Origin: Leifsonia xyli
GTDB lineage: Bacteria > Actinomycetota > Actinomycetes > Actinomycetales > Microbacteriaceae
Reading direction: 5' to 3'
DNA length: 64,000 bases
NCBI GenBank assembly: GCA_003243275.1
Contig: QFQR01000002.1
Span: 62,001-126,000, forward strand
The notes under the pieces are model-generated. The model made no database searches. It worked only from the letters and a program-made list of their open reading frames with translations, and was not told where the DNA came from. Both the position numbers and the translations under genes were made by a program. Positions 8,458 to 17,868 of this stretch are shown here, piece by piece. How positions within the stretch are numbered: the first letter of the stretch is position 1; each line of letters starts with the position of its first letter.

Positions 8458-9807
8458 TCAGAATGCCGGCGCGTCCACCCGTTCGACGCCGGTGGCGGAG
8501 AAGGCGATCGACTCGGCGGTCTGGATGGAGCCGGCCTCGTCGTCGATGATGGTGCGGTAGCCGAGACGGGTGGCCTCGGCGGCGCGTTGGCGGCCGCCGG
8601 CGACGGGGCGCACCTCGCCGGCGAGGCTGATCTCGCCGATCGCGGCGAGGGTGCGCGGGAGGGCCTTGTCTTTCGCGGCGGAGGCGATGGCGAGCGCGAT
8701 CGCGAGGTCGGAGCCGGGTTCGGCGAGGCGGATGCCGCCCACCGTCGACACGTAGACCTCCTTGTCGGAGAGCTTCAGCCGGCAGCGCTTCTCGAGCACC
8801 GCGAGCAGCATCGCGACGCGTGCGCCGTCGACGCCGCTCACGATGCGGCGCGGGTTGGGGGCGCTCGTCTCCACGACGAGGGCCTGCACCTCGACTGGCA
8901 GGGCGCGGCGCCCCTCGAGCGTGACGGTGACGCAGGTGCCCGGCACGGGCGTGCGCGACCGCGAGAGGAACAGGCCGGAGGGGTCGGGCACCTCGGAGAT
9001 GCCGTCGCCCGTCATCTCGAAGCACCCGGACTCGTCGGTCGGCCCGAAGCGGTTCTTGAGGGCGCGCACGAAACGCAGTGCGGTCTGCCGGTCGCCCTCG
9101 AAACTCACCACGACATCCACGAGATGCTCGAGCACGCGGGGACCCGCGATCGAGCCGTCCTTCGTGACGTGGCCGACGAGCAGCAGCGGGATGCCGCGCT
9201 CCTTCGCGACCCGGATGAGCGCGCCCGCCACCTCCCGCACCTGCGCGGGCTGGCCGGGGGCACCCTCCGAGGCTGCCGAGGCGATGGTCTGCACGGAGTC
9301 GACCACGAGCAGGCCCGGGCGCACCGCATCCACCTGGCCGAGCACGGTGGCGAGGTCGGTCTCGGAGGCGAGGAACAGCTCCTCGTCGAGGGCACCCGTG
9401 CGCTCGGCCCGCAGTCGCACCTGGCCCGCCGACTCCTCGCCCGAGACGTAGAGCACCCGCGCGCCGCGGCGGGCGACGCGCGCCGCCACCTCCAGCAGCA
9501 GGGTCGACTTGCCGACGCCGGGCTCACCCGACACCAGCACCGCTGCACCCGGCACGAGGCCGCCGCCGAGCACCCGGTCGAACTCGCCGATGCCCGTGGG
9601 GCGGTGCGCCGCATCCTCGACGACGTGCTCGGTGATGGGTCGGGCCGCCCGCGCGGCGGGAACGGATGCGGCGGCCACCCTGCCGCGTGGGGCGTCGCGT
9701 TCGACGATCGAGCCCCACGCCTGGCACTCGGGGCAGCGACCGAACCACTTGGCCCCCGTCCACCCGCATTCGCTGCAGAGGAAGCCGGGGGCGGGCGGTT
9801 TGGCCAT
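8458..9807 (-). CDS. radA: DNA repair protein RadA (Sms)
   Basis: 449 residues, the normal length. The N-terminal zinc finger 'CSECGWTGAKWFGRCPEC' is at about residues 13-30. The RecA-like ATPase has Walker A 'GEPGVGKSTLL' and Walker B 'LLVVDSVQTI'. The RadA-specific 'LKNRFGPTDESG' (KNRFG) motif is present, followed by the Lon-protease-like C-terminal domain with 'GEISLAGEVRPV' and 'IGEI' elements. RadA is a DnaB-like helicase that processes recombination intermediates. ATG at 9807 opens with the zinc-finger domain. It is divergent from the sigma-factor gene. Confidence 0.97.
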   Translation of the reverse strand: MAKPPAPGFLCSECGWTGAKWFGRCPECQAWGSIVERDAPRGRVAAASVPAARAARPITEHVVEDAAHRPTGIGEFDRVLGGGLVPGAAVLVSGEPGVGKSTLLLEVAARVARRGARVLYVSGEESAGQVRLRAERTGALDEELFLASETDLATVLGQVDAVRPGLLVVDSVQTIASAASEGAPGQPAQVREVAGALIRVAKERGIPLLLVGHVTKDGSIAGPRVLEHLVDVVVSFEGDRQTALRFVRALKNRFGPTDESGCFEMTGDGISEVPDPSGLFLSRSRTPVPGTCVTVTLEGRRALPVEVQALVVETSAPNPRRIVSGVDGARVAMLLAVLEKRCRLKLSDKEVYVSTVGGIRLAEPGSDLAIALAIASAAKDKALPRTLAAIGEISLAGEVRPVAGGRQRAAEATRLGYRTIIDDEAGSIQTAESIAFSATGVERVDAPAF

Positions 9808-9977
9808 GCGGTCAGCCTAGGACGGGGCACCGACGCCCGGGTGATACCGTCGAAGGAGTGCGAGTCCCTAGCTCGCCATCGTTCCCATCGTGCGAACCCG
9901 CGATGGGTTTCGCGTCATGTTCCGGCGCGCCCGGACTCCCTTCGGGTGAGGCTCGTCTCGCGCGGAAGGGAAGTGCT
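9808..9977. other. Intergenic region between radA and the sigma-factor gene
   Basis: 170 bases of divergent promoter space. A short inverted repeat CCCATCG (9884-9890) / CGATGGG (9901-9907) is present and could be an operator or the hairpin of a leader. A good ribosome site (GAAGGGA, about 9965-9971) precedes the GTG at 9978. No further gene is seen. Confidence 0.4.
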
Positions 9978-11669
9978 GTGCCCGGGAACCTCCAGAGTGA
10001 GCGCACCGTGCGCGCCCCCTCCGACGACGAACTGCTCCGCGCCGTGCGCGGTGGAGACGACGACGCCTACGGGCAGCTGTACGCGCGCCACGCCGACGCC
10101 GCCCTGCGCCTCGCGAAGAGGATGACGAGAGGCACCCCGATCTCGGCGGAGGACGCCGTGTCCGACGCGTTCCTCAGCGTGCTCACGACGATCCGCGGAG
10201 GCGGCGGGCCGGGCGAGTCCTTCCGCGCCTACCTGTACACGGTGGTGCGCAACGGCATCATGGCCACCAGACAACGGGACGCGCCCCTCCTCTCGGTCGA
10301 TGCCCCTGAGGACTTCGAGACCCCGGAGGCGCCGCAGGACCCCGTCGTCACCGCCTACGAGACCGGTGTGGTCGATCGCGCCTTCTCCTCCCTCCCCGAG
10401 CGGTGGCAGGCGGTGCTCTGGTACCACGAGATCGAGGGGATGAAGCCCGGGGCGATCGCACCGCTGCTCGGCCTCGGCGCCAACGCGACCTCCGCCCTGC
10501 TCGTCCGCGCCCGCGAGGGGCTCCGCGAGGCGTACCTGTCGGCGCACGTGACGGCGGCCGGCCGACCCGAATGCCGGTGGACGGCCGAGCGGATGGGGTC
10601 CGACGCCCGCGGATCCCTCTCGCGACGTGATCGGCGCCGCTTCGACACCCACCTCGCCGACTGCGCCGACTGCCGCACGATGGCCGCCGAGGTGAAGGAG
10701 GTGTCGCGAGGGCTGCGCGTCATCGTGGCACCGCTCATCCTCGGCGGGGGCCTCGCCGGCTGGCTCAGCCAGCAGGCGTTCGGCTCTCCGGGCGGGCCGT
10801 CCGCGGCCGGCCCCGTGGTCACGCCGCGCGCCGCGATGTTCATCGGGGCCGGCAGCACCGTCGCGCTGGTCGGTGCCGTCGCCCTCATGGTGGTGCTCGG
10901 GCTCGGCCAAGGCGGCGCAGCACCTCAGGGTGGGCAGGCGCCCGCGGAGGCGGCGCCGAGCCAGCAGCCGGTCGCGGAGCCGGCACCCGAGCCGAGCAGC
11001 ACCGATCCGGCACCGGTCGCCGATCCGCCGTCCGCGACGGGCGGCCCCCGAGTGCCGACCCGTCGGCCCCAGGTGCTCCCCGAGCCGTCGGCCCCCGGTC
11101 CGGTCGTCGTGCCGTCGACCCCGTGGGCCGGCACCCAGACCCTCATCAGAGGCGGGGCCGTCATCGTCGATGCCGCCCGGTCCGAGTTGCAGCTCGCCGC
11201 GCCCGTGCGGGCCGCGGAGATCACCTGGGTGTCGAACCAGACGTTGACGCGCGACCTCGTCATCCTCGACACCCCCGGTGGGCAGTTCGCCCTCAACGCC
11301 GACACGGTCGAGACCCTCGACCTGCCGGACGGGACGGTGCGCTACGTGTCGACGGTCGACGCGACCGAGATGGTGCGGGCGATCGGGGCGGGCACCTGGA
11401 CCCTCGCGGACGAGTTCCCGGTCGTGGACTGGCAGCTCGCGGTGACGACCGAGGGCGACGAGGTCGTCGGGGTCATGTTCGACGGCCCCGTCGAGTTGCC
11501 GGCGGGTGCGAAGGTCGCCATCCCCCTCCCGAGAACGGGCACGGGCACCGTCACCGTCGGGACGATCTCCGGTGCGTCGCCGGTCGCGTTCGTGCGCGAC
11601 GGCGTGCTGAACCTCATCGCGGAGGAGCCGGTCGTCATCCGCCGGGTCATCGTGCTGTTCGACGACTGA
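9978..11669 (+). CDS. Sigma-70 family factor fused to zinc anti-sigma-like domain, membrane helix and extracellular domain
   Basis: 563 residues from GTG 9978, chosen for its GAAGGGA site. Region 2 spans about residues 15-100 ('DELLRAVRGGDDDAYGQLYA', 'ISAEDAVSDAFLSVLTT', 'SFRAYLYTVVRN') and region 4 about 130-190 ('SSLPERWQAVLWYHEIEGM', helix-turn-helix around 155-180). The chain then carries C199 and H225-x3-C229-x2-C232, the zinc ligand set of ZAS anti-sigma domains. A membrane helix lies at about 287-309, then a Pro/Ala stalk and about 200 residues of beta-rich sequence outside. Normally the sigma and anti-sigma are two proteins; here they are one. The next gene, 142 bases on, codes for a giant wall protein and may be its target. 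Zinc-finger and membrane extensions are known in some actinobacterial ECF sigma groups, so the fold combination itself is not unprecedented. Confidence 0.85.
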   Translation: MPGNLQSERTVRAPSDDELLRAVRGGDDDAYGQLYARHADAALRLAKRMTRGTPISAEDAVSDAFLSVLTTIRGGGGPGESFRAYLYTVVRNGIMATRQRDAPLLSVDAPEDFETPEAPQDPVVTAYETGVVDRAFSSLPERWQAVLWYHEIEGMKPGAIAPLLGLGANATSALLVRAREGLREAYLSAHVTAAGRPECRWTAERMGSDARGSLSRRDRRRFDTHLADCADCRTMAAEVKEVSRGLRVIVAPLILGGGLAGWLSQQAFGSPGGPSAAGPVVTPRAAMFIGAGSTVALVGAVALMVVLGLGQGGAAPQGGQAPAEAAPSQQPVAEPAPEPSSTDPAPVADPPSATGGPRVPTRRPQVLPEPSAPGPVVVPSTPWAGTQTLIRGGAVIVDAARSELQLAAPVRAAEITWVSNQTLTRDLVILDTPGGQFALNADTVETLDLPDGTVRYVSTVDATEMVRAIGAGTWTLADEFPVVDWQLAVTTEGDEVVGVMFDGPVELPAGAKVAIPLPRTGTGTVTVGTISGASPVAFVRDGVLNLIAEEPVVIRRVIVLFDD

Positions 11670-11811
11670 ACCGCGCGCCCCGACGAGATTCGCCGACTCG
11701 CGTCACGATCCGGGCACCTCCCCCTCTCATCTCTGTGGGGGGCATCACGTGTGCGCCCGCCACCCGACGACGTCCGACCCTGGACGTGCTTGCCCGGAGG
11801 AACCTGACGTC

Positions 11812-14800
11812 ATGCCCGCAGCCACCCGCTCCCGCACCACCCGCAGTCGCTCGCGACTGCGTGAAGCGCTCTCCGGATTCGCCGCTCTGCTGCTGGCCGC
11901 CGGGATGCTCGCGGGTGCGGGCGCCCCCGCCTGGGCCGATCTCGGCGACAACGGCCAGATCACCCTCGACAAGAACGTGCAGGGCCAGGCGGCCATCACG
12001 ACCCAGCCGGGCGGCACCTTCACCTACAACCTCATCGTCGGCTGCGACGACAACCCGTGCATCGACGCCACGCTCACCGACCCGCTGCCGCCGCAGTTCG
12101 CGGGCTTCACCATCAACAGCCTGCAGACCAACCCGCCCTCCGCGGCGATCGACGCGAGCCTCACCGGGTGCAGCGTGGGCGGCCCGCTCACCCCGCCGTG
12201 TGTTCTCGACGCCGCCTTCCTCACCCCGCTCGGCTCCCTCGCGGGCGACCCGAAGGTCGGCATCCCGGCGGGCACCACCTACCGCGTGAGCATCACCTTC
12301 ACCGTTCCCGCCGATCTCACCCCGGCCTGGCCGTCCAACGGGGTCGCGGTCGACAACGTGGCCACGGCGGATGCCGTCACGAGCGTCGTGCGCAACGTCA
12401 CCGACACGGCACGGGTGACCGTCCAGGTGCCGACCGTGGTCGATGTCGCACCGAGCAAGTCGTGGTCGCCGAGCTCGCAGCTCTACAACCCCGGTCAGCG
12501 CGCGACCTTCCAGATCGGGGCGCGCAACCTCTCGAACATGCCGGCGACGACGCTCGTGCTGCAGGACCCGGTCGTCGCCCCCGAGGGCGCCACGGGGAAC
12601 CTCGACGGCGCGAACCCCTTCACCTACGTCGACTTCGTCGGGCTCTGCACGCCGTCGACCCTGCCAGCCGGCGCCGACCGGGTGCAGGTGGACCTCTATG
12701 TGCGCGCGTCCCCGACGGCACCGTGGAACTGGATCACGGGCACGCCCTCGGCGACCGCCACGCTGCCGCCGTTGACGAGCGAGGAGGTCGGCGGCATCCG
12801 CTTCACCTACTCGAGCACCGCCACCGGTGCCCAGATCGAGGCGGGCGGGGCGGCCTCGGCCCAGTGCGTCGAGGTCGCGCAGCGCACCACCAACCGCAGC
12901 ACGGGCGCCCCGCTCGTGGCGAGCGGCGCCACCGTGAACAACACGGTGCGTGCGACCGTCACGGTGCCGGGTGAGGCGCCGGTGGGCAAGAACGCCTCGG
13001 CGGCGCTCGCGATCGGACCGCTCGACGTGCTCGTGGAGCCGGGGAAGACGATCACCCCGGCCGAAGTGCCCGCCGGGGGAACGCTCACGGTGAACCTCTC
13101 CGCGCGGAACGGCTCGAACGGTCCGCTCACCTCCCTCGTCGTCGAGGAGCCGGGCTCGGGCTCCTTCCTAAGCAAGGAGCTGACCTTCGCCGGCTTCACC
13201 GGCTGGACCTGGCCGAGCGGCGCGACCGCGGGCACCGTCGTGTGGAGCTTCGCGAGCGCACCGGATGTGGTCGGCGCCATCAGCTCCGCGTCGGCGCCGA
13301 TCGCGCCGACACCGGCCGCAGGCGACTGGATCACGGGGTTCACGCTCCGCTACACCGGCGAGATCGCGCAGGGGACCACCGCAGGTGCCGTCTTCACGGT
13401 GCAGACCGACCCGCTCATGATCGCGGATGCCGCACCCCGCTACGAGGACGTCGCCAACGTGGTCGGCGTGACCGGAACCAACCCGGCAGGCAGCGACACC
13501 AAGACGGCCCGCGACACCGCGCGCATCTTCCTGCCGCAGATCGGCCTTGCGCTCGAGAAGACCGTGCGACCGACCCTCGTCACGCCGGGCGGCACGGTGC
13601 TCACCGAGCTGGAGGCCACGACCTCCTCCGAGTCCTCCCGCGTCGTGCCCACCAGGATCGTGGTCGAGGATGCGTGGGACGGCACGGCCGACACCGCGTT
13701 CTGGAACGCGTTCCGGGCGCGGGAGATCTCCTTCGTCGACATCCCCTCCGGCGCCACCATGACCGTGCAGTACCGCACGGGCGCGGCACCCGGCACCTGG
13801 GCGACGCTCGTCGCGGACGTGCCGAGCGCGAGCGCGCCGTACAGCGCCGACCTCGTCGCCCTGCTCGGGGCGGCCGGCGCGGATGCGGTGACCGGCCTCC
13901 GCTTCACCTACGACAAGGCCGACGGCTTCGCCCAGGGCACGATCGTGAAGCCGAACCTGGTCTTCGCCGCATCCGGCACACTCCGCACGGGCGGCGCCAC
14001 CACCGTGACCCCTGGCACACCCGTCGCCTACGACAACACGGCGATCGCGAACGGCGCCGGCGTCTCGGGCGGCCTGCCGATCACCGCGGACGAGGTCGAG
14101 AGCGACGGCACGGCGCGCATCGTCGACTACGGCACCGGCCCCGGCACCCTGCTCGCCGGCAAGCGCTGGGTCGGGGGCGACTGGTCCACCGACCTCAACA
14201 CCCTGAACTCGCAGTCGGGCTCGACGGCTCGCACCAAGCTCGACTGGGGTGTCACGGTGCCGGGCTACGGCAGCGTCGTCGTGAGCGACCCGGTGCCCGG
14301 GCAGGAGGCCACGCCCGCCGCGACCGCGTTCCAGGCGTTCGACCTCACCGGCATCCGCCGGGTGACCTTCGCGCAGGATCCGCTGCTGCGTTGGGACACC
14401 GTCTCGCGCGTCGAGATCTTCGTCGGCGGAAGCTGGACCGAGATTCCCGCTCCGGCCGGCGGCTGGATGGACGGCAACGGCTTCGTCGGCTACAACCCGG
14501 GCGGGACAGCCCTCGACACGCTCCGTGCCGCCACGGGCCTGCGGATCACCGTCGAGCCGAACGACGCCGCCCGCACCGCGAGCACCACCCCCGGGCGTCC
14601 GGCACCCGGCAGCGGTGTCGCCTCCGACGCGACCGCGAGGCCGATGTGGCTGGAGTGGCAGTTGCGCAACGCGCTGCGCGTTCCGAGCGGCGCGGATGCC
14701 TGGGTGACCGCCGGCACCGGGTTCAACACCGCAGACGACGGCGTCGTGCGCAACACCTTCCGGGTGGACGCGGGCGGCTTCACGCGCGACGCCTCGGACG

Positions 14801-17800
14801 AGGTGACCCTCATCGACACGCCCCCTGGCGTTGGAACCGCGAAGGATGTCACCCCGGGCACGCTCGTCGTGCCGAACCCGGGCGACGTGCCCGCATCCGG
14901 CTACCCGACCGTGCGCTACACGGTCGACGCCTGGAACACGGCCGAGGCCCGTGCCTCGTACCTCCGCGTCACCGACCCGGTTCCGTGTGCGACCCCGACG
15001 GACTGCGTGACGGCCGCGAACGATCGCGACCCCGACGTCTTCACGGGCCTCTCCTACAACGCGACGTCGAACCCCTTCGAAGCCTTCACGGTGACGAACG
15101 TCGACTTCACGGTCGCGAGCGGGGTGCCCGTCGACCAGACGGCCACCCGGGTGGCGCTCTGGCACTACGACGTGGCGACCGGCACGACCAGCGTGACCAC
15201 CACCACGATGGCTGCGCTGGCCGCAGCCGACGCCGCGAGCCTCGCCGACGTGGTGGGCATCTCCATCGTCTACCAGAGCACCGACCCCGAGGCGACGGGC
15301 GGCCTCATCCCGCGCGGCTCCTCCACGAGCAACACCGTGCGGATGACGATCGACGCGCAGCTGCGCGAGAACCCGCGCAGCAACCCGCTCGCCTTCGTCG
15401 CGGGCGGCAGCCGGGTCGACAACGAGATGCTCGCCCAGTCGTACGACCCGGTGCTGGGCGCGAGCGCCCGCCCGCGAGCGCTCGCCGCCGCCGACGTGCT
15501 CCTCTCGGATGCGCGGCTCGACGTCACCGCGTCGAAGAGCGTCAGCCCCGCGACGATCCTCGAGACGAACCCGGATGTTCCCGTCACGGTGACGCTCGGC
15601 GCGAGCGACGGTGCCTCGACGGCATCCGCCGAGCGCGTGACGATCAGCGACACCACGGCAGGCTTCTGGTCGGCGTTCGCCTTCGACGCACTCGGCGCGG
15701 TCACCCGCCCGGCGGGTGCCGACCGGGCGCGCGTCGACGTGCAGCTCGACGGCGGGTCCACCTGGTTCGCCGGAACCCCGGTCGCCTCCCCCGCGGATCC
15801 CGCGCTCCCGTCGAGCCTGACCGCCGCCGACCTGGAGCGGATCACCGGCATCCGCTACGTCTTCGACAACGATCCGCTCCGGCCGTTCTCGGCGACCTCG
15901 CCGTCGGCCGACTGGACGGCGAACGCCGTCTTCACCGCGAAGCTGCGTTCGGGCGCCGCGTTCCCGAGCAGCGTCGTGAACCGCGTCGACGCGCTCGCCG
16001 AGCACTCCGACCTCCCCGCCGCCGATGCCGACGCGGATGCCACCATCGCCATGTCGACGGGCACGGCCCGCATCGACGTGCGCAAGGAGGTGGTGGCGGG
16101 AGGCACCAAGGAGGTGCAGCCGGGTGAGTCCTACCCGTGGACCCTCCAGGTGACCAACACGGGCACCTCGTTCATCACCGTGAACGAGATCGTCGACGAC
16201 CTCGGTCCCTCGCTGCGCTACGACGGCACGGCGCCGGCCTATGACAACACGGCGGCTCCCACCATGCCCGATACCGGCGTCACGGTGACGCAGTCCGACC
16301 CGAGCAATCTCACCTTCACCTTCCCTGCGGGTTCCGTGCTCGCCCCGGGCGATCGGTTCATCGTGACCGTCAACCTCACGCTGCTGGCGGGGCTCACCCC
16401 GAGCCAGCAGGCGGTCAACGCCTTCTGGGTCGACACCGACCAGACCTTCGCAGCGGGGGACTGCACCAACGTGTCGGGCAACGGGCAGGGCATCCTCGGC
16501 GGTCTCGCGGCCAACCAGTGCGGCACCACGAACTTCGTGAGCCCGCAGGCCGGTCCGCTGCTCTACGCGGAGAAGGAGGTGCGCGGCGAGATCGACGGAA
16601 CCCTCGTGGATGGTGCCCTCAACATCACCGACCCCTCGCTGCCGTGCACGGCCACCGACGGCGGCTTCTTCCGCTCGGTGTGCGTGCCCGCGACCACGAT
16701 CGGCGCGACCGACGAGTGGCGGATCGGTGCCGCGAACACCGGCACCATCCCCTACACCTCGCTGACCTTCGTCGATCCGCTGCCGACGCCGGGCGACCGG
16801 CTGCTCGCAACCGGAAGCGCACGCGGCTCCGACTGGCGGCCGGTGCTCGACCTGAGCTACGGCGTGCGCGAGACGACCGTGGCGGGCTTCGCCGCCGATG
16901 GCGTGCCGACCGGAACGACGCAGGCGATCGAGGTGACCACAGCCCCCGCGCCGTGCGTCGGCTCGGGCGGGCAGTCGAACTGGCCGGGCGACGTCGACTG
17001 CACGGGCGACGGCTGGCAGCTGCTCACCGACTACAGAGGCGACGCCGCCGACATCACCGGCATCCGCGTCACGCTCGACTTCACCAGCACGGCGGCCGGG
17101 GTGCTCGCGCCGGGCGCGAGCGTGCACTTCCAGTACCGCACGATCAACACCCCGTGGACCGCGGGTGACGAACCGACGGCGGATGCGGTGAAGCCGCGGC
17201 TGGAGAGCGGCACCCCGCGTGCCTGGAACCAGGTCGGCGTCAGCGCCGTGCTCGACGGCGGAGGCGCCCTGCGGCGTGCCCCCGAGCGGGTGGGCGTGCA
17301 GCTGCTGTCCGGATCCGCCGCGGTCGAGAAGACGGTGAGCGGGCTCGCCTCCCTCGCGCCCGCCCGGGTGACGGTCGACGTCAGCTGCACGGTGCCGGGT
17401 GGTCCGGGCGGCAGCGCGCCGGTCGACCTCGGCTCGTTCGCGACCCTCCCGGTGCCGACGGGGGGCCGTGCGCGCCTCGACGGCATTCCGCTCGGTGCCC
17501 GATGCTCGATCGTCGAGAGCGGTGAACTCGGGGAGTTCGGCGAAGCGCGCCGCGACCCGTCCGGTGCGCAGCAGCTCGACATCCTGGTGCCGGGTACCGC
17601 CGCGGATGCCGTGCCGGTCGCGCAGACGGTGTCGATCGACAACCACTACGCACCGCTGCTGCCCCGCACCGACGGCCTCGCCTCGACCGGCGTGGATGCG
17701 GGGACGCTGGGCACGTGGGGTGCGTTCGCGCTCGCCGCGCTGGCCGCCGGGGCGATGCTCCTGCTGCTGGTGCGCCGCCGCCCCCGCCACCGGAGGGGGT

Positions 17801-17802
17801 GA
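11812..17802 (+). CDS. Giant DUF11-repeat cell-wall protein with LASTG sorting signal
   Basis: 1,996 residues. A signal peptide (about 1-42, cleavage after PAWA) is followed by a long string of beta-sandwich domains of the DUF11/isopeptide-repeat type, recognisable by phrases such as 'DNTAxxxG', 'VTVxVP', 'xxKxVxPxxV' and 'GGxRFTYS'. The C-terminus has 'LPRTDGLASTG' (LASTG at 1956-1960), a hydrophobic helix and an Arg-rich tail, a complete LAxTG wall-anchor signal for a class E sortase. ATG 11812 has GGAGG 11 bases upstream. The protein probably forms a long stalk on the surface for adhesion or wall contacts. It directly follows the fused sigma factor, and a nested palindrome at 17821-17867 ends it. 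Confidence 0.85.
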   Translation: MPAATRSRTTRSRSRLREALSGFAALLLAAGMLAGAGAPAWADLGDNGQITLDKNVQGQAAITTQPGGTFTYNLIVGCDDNPCIDATLTDPLPPQFAGFTINSLQTNPPSAAIDASLTGCSVGGPLTPPCVLDAAFLTPLGSLAGDPKVGIPAGTTYRVSITFTVPADLTPAWPSNGVAVDNVATADAVTSVVRNVTDTARVTVQVPTVVDVAPSKSWSPSSQLYNPGQRATFQIGARNLSNMPATTLVLQDPVVAPEGATGNLDGANPFTYVDFVGLCTPSTLPAGADRVQVDLYVRASPTAPWNWITGTPSATATLPPLTSEEVGGIRFTYSSTATGAQIEAGGAASAQCVEVAQRTTNRSTGAPLVASGATVNNTVRATVTVPGEAPVGKNASAALAIGPLDVLVEPGKTITPAEVPAGGTLTVNLSARNGSNGPLTSLVVEEPGSGSFLSKELTFAGFTGWTWPSGATAGTVVWSFASAPDVVGAISSASAPIAPTPAAGDWITGFTLRYTGEIAQGTTAGAVFTVQTDPLMIADAAPRYEDVANVVGVTGTNPAGSDTKTARDTARIFLPQIGLALEKTVRPTLVTPGGTVLTELEATTSSESSRVVPTRIVVEDAWDGTADTAFWNAFRAREISFVDIPSGATMTVQYRTGAAPGTWATLVADVPSASAPYSADLVALLGAAGADAVTGLRFTYDKADGFAQGTIVKPNLVFAASGTLRTGGATTVTPGTPVAYDNTAIANGAGVSGGLPITADEVESDGTARIVDYGTGPGTLLAGKRWVGGDWSTDLNTLNSQSGSTARTKLDWGVTVPGYGSVVVSDPVPGQEATPAATAFQAFDLTGIRRVTFAQDPLLRWDTVSRVEIFVGGSWTEIPAPAGGWMDGNGFVGYNPGGTALDTLRAATGLRITVEPNDAARTASTTPGRPAPGSGVASDATARPMWLEWQLRNALRVPSGADAWVTAGTGFNTADDGVVRNTFRVDAGGFTRDASDEVTLIDTPPGVGTAKDVTPGTLVVPNPGDVPASGYPTVRYTVDAWNTAEARASYLRVTDPVPCATPTDCVTAANDRDPDVFTGLSYNATSNPFEAFTVTNVDFTVASGVPVDQTATRVALWHYDVATGTTSVTTTTMAALAAADAASLADVVGISIVYQSTDPEATGGLIPRGSSTSNTVRMTIDAQLRENPRSNPLAFVAGGSRVDNEMLAQSYDPVLGASARPRALAAADVLLSDARLDVTASKSVSPATILETNPDVPVTVTLGASDGASTASAERVTISDTTAGFWSAFAFDALGAVTRPAGADRARVDVQLDGGSTWFAGTPVASPADPALPSSLTAADLERITGIRYVFDNDPLRPFSATSPSADWTANAVFTAKLRSGAAFPSSVVNRVDALAEHSDLPAADADADATIAMSTGTARIDVRKEVVAGGTKEVQPGESYPWTLQVTNTGTSFITVNEIVDDLGPSLRYDGTAPAYDNTAAPTMPDTGVTVTQSDPSNLTFTFPAGSVLAPGDRFIVTVNLTLLAGLTPSQQAVNAFWVDTDQTFAAGDCTNVSGNGQGILGGLAANQCGTTNFVSPQAGPLLYAEKEVRGEIDGTLVDGALNITDPSLPCTATDGGFFRSVCVPATTIGATDEWRIGAANTGTIPYTSLTFVDPLPTPGDRLLATGSARGSDWRPVLDLSYGVRETTVAGFAADGVPTGTTQAIEVTTAPAPCVGSGGQSNWPGDVDCTGDGWQLLTDYRGDAADITGIRVTLDFTSTAAGVLAPGASVHFQYRTINTPWTAGDEPTADAVKPRLESGTPRAWNQVGVSAVLDGGGALRRAPERVGVQLLSGSAAVEKTVSGLASLAPARVTVDVSCTVPGGPGGSAPVDLGSFATLPVPTGGRARLDGIPLGARCSIVESGELGEFGEARRDPSGAQQLDILVPGTAADAVPVAQTVSIDNHYAPLLPRTDGLASTGVDAGTLGTWGAFALAALAAGAMLLLLVRRRPRHRRG

Positions 17803-17820
17803 GCCGGGCCGCCGGCCGCC

Positions 17821-17867
17821 GGCCACCCACCGAGGTCGACACCGGGTGACCCGGTGATCGGGTGGCC
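17821..17867. terminator. Nested palindrome between convergent genes
   Basis: Outer arms GGCCACCC (17821-17828) and GGGTGGCC (17860-17867) enclose a second perfect palindrome, CACCGGGT-G-ACCCGGTG (17840-17856). It lies between the stop codons of the giant wall protein gene and the oppositely oriented SDR gene, so it can act as a terminator in both directions. Confidence 0.6.
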
Positions 17868-17868
17868 G

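Noticed and set aside
11717..11747. C-rich/G-rich inverted stretch between the sigma and wall-protein genes as a terminator
   Set aside because: Pairing is short and imperfect; it could equally be chance in GC-rich DNA, so it was not listed as a feature.
13168..17826. A 1,552-codon open frame on the minus strand opposite the giant wall protein (and similar long frames at 2325-4904, 5753-9025, 949-2337)
   Set aside because: High GC removes stop codons from antisense frames. The compositions are Arg/Gly/Ala/His-rich with no domains, while the opposite strand codes for recognisable proteins.
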